Assembly (NCBI RefSeq): GCF_002277025.1
Contig: NZ_NIWD01000002.1
Location: 301,345 to 342,239, forward strand
Origin: Sphingopyxis sp. GW247-27LB
GTDB taxonomy: Bacteria; Pseudomonadota; Alphaproteobacteria; Sphingomonadales; Sphingomonadaceae
Reading direction: 5' to 3'
DNA length: 40,895 nt
The position numbers and the translations under genes are program-made. The notes beneath the pieces were generated by a model, which was not told the origin of the DNA, searched no databases, and saw only the letters and a list, made by a program, of their open reading frames with translations. Shown here one piece after another: positions 37,203 to 40,895 of this stretch (its first letter is position 1; every line of letters begins with the position of its first letter).

Positions 37203-38591
37203 ATGACGGAGCGGCGCGTGTTTGCGGGGCCGGCGGTGCGCAAGGTGCGGCGCGAGGCGGGGATGACGCAGGCCGCGATGGCCGAGGCACTCGCCATCTC
37301 GCCGAGCTATCTCAACCTGATCGAGCATTCGCAGCGGCCCTTGTCGGCAACGGTGATCGTGCGCCTCGCCGAACGGTTCGGTTTCGACGCGGCATCACTG
37401 GGGGGCGAAGAGGTGCCCGGCGGGCTCGCGGGGCTGCGGCGCCGGCTCGCCGACCCGCGCTTCGCCGACCTCGGCATCGGCGCCGAGGAGGTCGAGGAGT
37501 GGCTGCAGAGCGCCCCCGCGACCGCGGCGGCCTTCGCGCGGCTGTTCGATGCGGCGCCCGAGGGTCGCGGCGAGGCGCAAGCCGACGCGCCCGAAGTTGC
37601 CGCCGTGCGCCGGGCGATCGAGACATGGCGCAACCATTTCGCCGACCTCGACGCCCGCGCCGAGGAGCTGGCCGACGAACTGCGGCTCGCGGGCGGCGAT
37701 CTTTACGGCACGATTTCCGAGCGGCTGCGCACGCGGCACCAGCTCGGCATCCGCATATTGCCGAGCGACGTGATGCCCGACCGGCTGCGCTGGCTCGACT
37801 GGCACGCGCGGCAATTGATGCTGAACGAGCTGCTGCGCCCCGCCTCGCGTACCTTTCAGGCGGCGGCGACATTGGCGCAAATCGAGGCGAAGGACGAGAT
37901 CGACGCGCTCGTCGCCGGCGCCGAATTCGCCGAGCCCGCGTCGGCGCGGCTGTTCGAGCGCCACCTGATCCATTATTTCGCGGCGGCGCTGATGATGCCC
38001 TATGGCCGTTTCCTGCGCGCCTGCGACGCGACAGGCTACGACCTGCTGCTGCTCCAGCGCCGCTTCGGGGCGGGATATGAGCAGGTCGCGCACCGGCTGA
38101 CCACACTGCAGCGCGTCGGCGCGCGCGGGCTGCCCTTCTTCATGCTGCGCATCGACCGCGCGGGGCAGGGGAGCAAGCGCTATGCGGGGGCGAGCCAGTC
38201 GCCGCTGGTCGACGGCGAGGCGCGCTGCCCGCTGTGGGGCGTCCACGAAGCCTTTGCGCGCCCTGGCGAAGTCGTCGCCGATCTGGTCGAGCTCGAGGAC
38301 GGGTCGCGCTGGTTCACGCAGAGCCGCAGCGTCGCGGCGCCCGGCGCGACCGGCAGCGGCACCCCGGCGCGCTTCGCGGTGTGCGTCGGGGTCGACGCCA
38401 AGGTCGCGGCGCCGCTGATCGCCGCGCGCGGGATCGACCTGATGCGTTCGCCGGCGACCCCGATCGGGCTCGGCTGCCGCCGCTGCACCCGTACCGGCTG
38501 CGTCCAGCGCTCGATGCCGCCGCTCGGCCGCCCGCTGCGCTTCCGCGAGGGCGAGCGCGGGGTCAGCGCGTTCGACTTCGCGGGGGATTGA
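37203..38591 (+). CDS. XRE-family short-chain fatty-acid metabolism regulator (RamB/PrpR/ScfR type)
   Basis: 462 residues. An N-terminal Cro/CI helix-turn-helix (VRKVRREAGMTQAAMAEALAISPSYLNLIEHSQRPLS) occupies about residues 10-65. The centre resembles the ImmA/IrrE-like domain (HLIHYFAAALMMPYGRFLRACD) but the usual HExxH is not seen, so it is likely a ligand-binding rather than peptidase domain. The C-terminus (about 300-455) is DUF2083-like, with the cysteine cluster LGCRRCTRTGCVQRSMPPLGRP. Relatives sense acyl-CoA or related metabolites and control acetate or propionate use. Divergence from aceA strongly suggests that aceA is a target. No Shine-Dalgarno site precedes the ATG. Confidence 0.92.
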   Translation: MTERRVFAGPAVRKVRREAGMTQAAMAEALAISPSYLNLIEHSQRPLSATVIVRLAERFGFDAASLGGEEVPGGLAGLRRRLADPRFADLGIGAEEVEEWLQSAPATAAAFARLFDAAPEGRGEAQADAPEVAAVRRAIETWRNHFADLDARAEELADELRLAGGDLYGTISERLRTRHQLGIRILPSDVMPDRLRWLDWHARQLMLNELLRPASRTFQAAATLAQIEAKDEIDALVAGAEFAEPASARLFERHLIHYFAAALMMPYGRFLRACDATGYDLLLLQRRFGAGYEQVAHRLTTLQRVGARGLPFFMLRIDRAGQGSKRYAGASQSPLVDGEARCPLWGVHEAFARPGEVVADLVELEDGSRWFTQSRSVAAPGATGSGTPARFAVCVGVDAKVAAPLIAARGIDLMRSPATPIGLGCRRCTRTGCVQRSMPPLGRPLRFREGERGVSAFDFAGD

Positions 38592-38600
38592 GCCCCAGTC

Positions 38601-40370
38601 CTAAAGGCGGTCCATGCGGAGCCAGCGCCGGTCGCCGAGCCACGCCTTCGCGAGCGCCTTGTCGGCGGCGGCCGCCTCGAGCTTGCGGCCTTGCGCGGCT
38701 TCGCTGCGGCTGAGCCCGTAGAGCGCCCAGCCGTTATTGGGGGCTTGGGTCAGCGCGGCGCGAAAGGCGTCGCTGGCCTCGCCATAGCGCCGCGCCTGGA
38801 AAAGTGCGGCGCCGAGCGACTGGCGGACGGGATAATACCAGTAGGTCGGCTCCTGATAGGGAATGCGGCCCTCGATTTCGATCGCCTGACGGTAGAAGGC
38901 GACCGCGTCGTCCGGGCGGCCTCGCGCCGCCGCGAACCGGCCGCGCGCGACCCGTTCGGCGAGCCGTATCAGCTCGTCGGCCGGCACGCCCTGCGCGATC
39001 ATGTCCTTAAGCGCGTCCGAGGAGCCGATCCGCGCCATCGCGGCGATTTCCCCGTCGAATCCGGCGCGGTTGCGAAGCCGGGCATAGGCGACGGCGCGTG
39101 CGTAATGGCGCATCGCGGCCGGATAGGCGAGCCGCGCGTCGGGCGCGGGCATCGCCAATATGGCCTTGGCATCGGCGAATTGCGCCATCGCGAAATAGGG
39201 CGCGGCGTCGATCGCCTGGATCCACGCGATCCGCGCCGAGGTCGCGGGGTCGAGCACGGTGCGCAGGCGCCGCGCCTCGCGGATCGCGGTGCCCATGTCG
39301 CCCGCCATCTGCGCCGACGTGACGATGAAGTGGATATTGTGCGGATAATAGCCGTAGCGCACGAGCCCCTGGTCGCCGGCACTGCGGATGAACGCCTCGT
39401 CGGCGCGCGCCGCGGCGACGTTGACGCGGATCGAGTCGGCGTGGCGCCCGCGGAGCTGGTAGATATGGCCGGGCATGTGGACGAGATGCGCGGCGCTGGG
39501 CGCCGCCGGGTTCGACAATCGATCCGCCGCCGCCTCGGCGCGCTGCGGATCGCTGGCCTCCATCAGGTGGATATAGAGGTGGTTCGCCTGGACATGCGCC
39601 GGATTGCGGCGAAGCACGGTTTCGATCAGCCGCACCGCCTCGCCGGCGCGGCCCACCGCCGTCCGCTTGTCGCCCTCCCAATAATTCCACGGGGTCGTAT
39701 CCATCGCGGCCTCGGCGGCGAGCACCGCGACATCGTCGTCGGCGGGAAAGCGGCGCGCGACGTCGAGCATCGCATCGGCGTAGCGGGCGTCGAGCGCGGC
39801 GCGGTCGGCGGCGGGGTCGGCCGAATAGCGCCGCGCGACCGCCTCGATCAGCGCGCGTTCCATCGGCGAGGCTTCGCCGCGCAGAGCCATCGCGCGCTCG
39901 ACAGCGGCGAGCGCCGCGCCATGGTCGCGATCGTCCATCGGCGCGTTGATGTTCGGCCCGAGCGCCACCGCCTCCCCCCACCAGCAGATCGCGCAGCCCG
40001 GATCGCGCCGCTGCGCCTCGCGGAAGGAGCGCACCGCGCCGGCGTGGTTGAAGCCATAGGTGAGGAGCAGGCCCTGGCTGAAATAGCGCCGCGCCTGATC
40101 ATCGCGCGTCGACGCGGGGAAAGGCGAGGCGGTCAGGTCGGGAAAGAGCGGGATCGGCCCCACCCGGCTGGCGGGGGCCGCGACCGCTGCCGCGGCGAGA
40201 AGATCGTGGGCGAGCGTCGCGCCCGCGCGGCGGGCGCCGCAGAACAGGGTGGCGAGGCGGCCGGGGTCGAGCGCATCGAGCGCGGCGGCCGAAAAACCGG
40301 TCGGCGGCGCGAAGCTGGCGAGAGAGAAACCGATGCTGGCGATCGCGGCGGCCCTGAACGCGTGGTGCAT
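38601..40370 (-). CDS. Exported TPR-domain protein of unknown function
   Basis: 589 residues from the ATG at 40370, chosen because GGAGG lies about nine bases upstream; an ATG at 40376 is also possible. A weak export signal (AFRAAAIASIGFSLASFA) precedes a region of tetratricopeptide-like helices: YFSQGLLLTYGFNHAGAVRSFREAQRRDPGCAICWWGEAVALG near residues 85-130, AGEAVRLIETVLRRNPAHVQANHLYIHLME in the middle, and AFRAALTQAPNNGWALYGLSRSEAAQGR near the end. The CAICWWGEA and WNYW segments are conserved in a widespread but uncharacterised group. It probably serves as a protein-interaction scaffold in the periplasm. Convergent with the regulator gene. Confidence 0.85.
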   Translation of the reverse strand: MHHAFRAAAIASIGFSLASFAPPTGFSAAALDALDPGRLATLFCGARRAGATLAHDLLAAAAVAAPASRVGPIPLFPDLTASPFPASTRDDQARRYFSQGLLLTYGFNHAGAVRSFREAQRRDPGCAICWWGEAVALGPNINAPMDDRDHGAALAAVERAMALRGEASPMERALIEAVARRYSADPAADRAALDARYADAMLDVARRFPADDDVAVLAAEAAMDTTPWNYWEGDKRTAVGRAGEAVRLIETVLRRNPAHVQANHLYIHLMEASDPQRAEAAADRLSNPAAPSAAHLVHMPGHIYQLRGRHADSIRVNVAAARADEAFIRSAGDQGLVRYGYYPHNIHFIVTSAQMAGDMGTAIREARRLRTVLDPATSARIAWIQAIDAAPYFAMAQFADAKAILAMPAPDARLAYPAAMRHYARAVAYARLRNRAGFDGEIAAMARIGSSDALKDMIAQGVPADELIRLAERVARGRFAAARGRPDDAVAFYRQAIEIEGRIPYQEPTYWYYPVRQSLGAALFQARRYGEASDAFRAALTQAPNNGWALYGLSRSEAAQGRKLEAAAADKALAKAWLGDRRWLRMDRL

Positions 40371-40502
40371 GCCCATTCCCCTCCCCAACAGGCGAACCCG
40401 AAACAGCGGGGCAAGGCTATCATGAATGGGGGAAGGCGCCCAAGCGCAATCGCGAGGGGGGAGGAGGTGGCGAATGTCGGGGACCGATAGCAGCCATGTC
40501 TT

Positions 40503-40616
40503 CTCCCCTCCCTTCTAGGGAGGGGCTGGGGGTGGGTAGCCGCCGAAGGCGGCGTTCTTTTGCGGGCTCGCTCCGCTCGCGCACCCACCCCTAACCCCTC
40601 CCTGAAAGGGAGGGGA
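40503..40616. repeat. Composite inverted repeat (CTCCCCTCCCTT type)
   Basis: Arms CTCCCCTCCCTTCTAGGGAG with GGGGTGGGT (40503-40537) and ACCCACCCCT with CCCTCCCTGAAAGGGAGGGG (40582-40616) are mutually complementary with a few mismatches, and each arm carries its own small hairpin. The loop holds two more small palindromes, GCCGCCGAAGGCGGC and GCGGGCTCGCTCCGCTCGC. Such composite elements are frequent between sphingomonad genes. Confidence 0.85.
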
Positions 40617-40653
40617 ATGGCTCAAACCCACCCCAAAGCGGCCGCCCAAAAAA

Positions 40654-40733
40654 CGCTTTCCTACATTATCGCGCCGTGCCAGCCTCTTCTCCCATCGGCT
40701 CTTTCATTTCGTGGATCCCTCCGCCACCGGCGC
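40654..40733 (+). repeat. Dispersed repeat, copy 2 (CGCTTTCCTACATTAT)
   Basis: Shares its first 16 bases exactly with copy 1 (7207) and then GTGCCAGCC and GGCTCTTTC blocks in the same order. It follows the CTCCCCTCCCTT palindrome, as copy 1 follows a CCCCTCCCGC palindrome. The remaining bases to 40895 show no gene; a fragment of the CTTCGACA repeat family lies at the very end. Confidence 0.75.
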
Positions 40734-40895
40734 CGCATCAAGGCGCGTCGGCGCCCCAAAATTCCCCACGGGTATTATTTTACCCGAGGGGAGTGACAAG
40801 TTTGACAACCTAGGAAATAAAATCACGCAGCGCCGTGCTTCCTTCCCCGTCACCCCCGGACCCTTCGACAGACTCAGGACAGGCTTGATCCTCGG

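Noticed and set aside
40802..40823. Promoter-like TTGACA followed by TAAAAT
   Set aside because: The spacing is only ten bases and no gene follows within the window.

Overview
The window is about 41 kb of G+C-rich chromosome from an alphaproteobacterium, most likely a sphingomonad (Sphingopyxis-like). Three things point there: a UrcA-family protein, a GTTC-N7-GTTC LexA box at uvrA of the alphaproteobacterial kind, and dispersed inverted repeats of the types common between sphingomonad genes. The genus is an inference from gene content. I saw no rRNA, tRNA, CRISPR array, transposase or phage gene.

Layout. (1) 1-4602, minus strand: phosphate uptake genes pstS, pstC, pstA and pstB (pstB is cut by the window start), with an intrinsic terminator between pstS and pstC. 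(2) 4684-6659: two Pho-box-like sites facing opposite ways, then a markedly A+T-rich pair of overlapping plus-strand genes, a RecF/OLD-like AAA ATPase with a DUF3696-like C-terminus and a small PIN-like nuclease. This is the only clear foreign-looking island and the best candidate for an undescribed system. (3) 6668-7580: a small monooxygenase, then a 600-base spacer full of inverted repeats and a decayed copy of the monooxygenase 3' end. (4) 7581-14284: uvrA with its LexA box, a secreted M13 peptidase, and a BCCT transporter. (5) 14402-17905: small envelope proteins and a LytS/LytTR-type two-component pair. (6) 17994-22234: valS, overlapped by a MATE exporter gene.

(7) 22332-28108: a ClpP-fold periplasmic protein, an S9 peptidase, and a YpfJ-type metallopeptidase overlapping an exported amidohydrolase. 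(8) 28262-32703, plus strand: a patatin-like hydrolase and 3-hydroxybutyrate dehydrogenase (a plausible polyhydroxybutyrate/ketone-body unit), a DUF4893 lipoprotein, an M20 amidohydrolase and a small lipoprotein. (9) 32716-35296: a crotonase gene interrupted by one in-frame amber codon, a DUF465 protein, a TerC-family membrane protein and an unknown protein. (10) 35471-38591: isocitrate lyase divergent from a RamB/PrpR/ScfR-type regulator, with repeated GAAAGT-containing sites between them. (11) 38601-40370: an exported TPR protein; the rest holds dispersed repeats.

The metabolic picture is of an aerobic heterotroph that degrades exported peptides (M13, S9, M20, amidohydrolase, YpfJ) and uses acetate or fatty-acid carbon through the glyoxylate shunt (aceA, crotonase, bdhA). 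Phosphate uptake is probably PhoB-controlled, and the ATPase/nuclease pair sits directly beside that control region.
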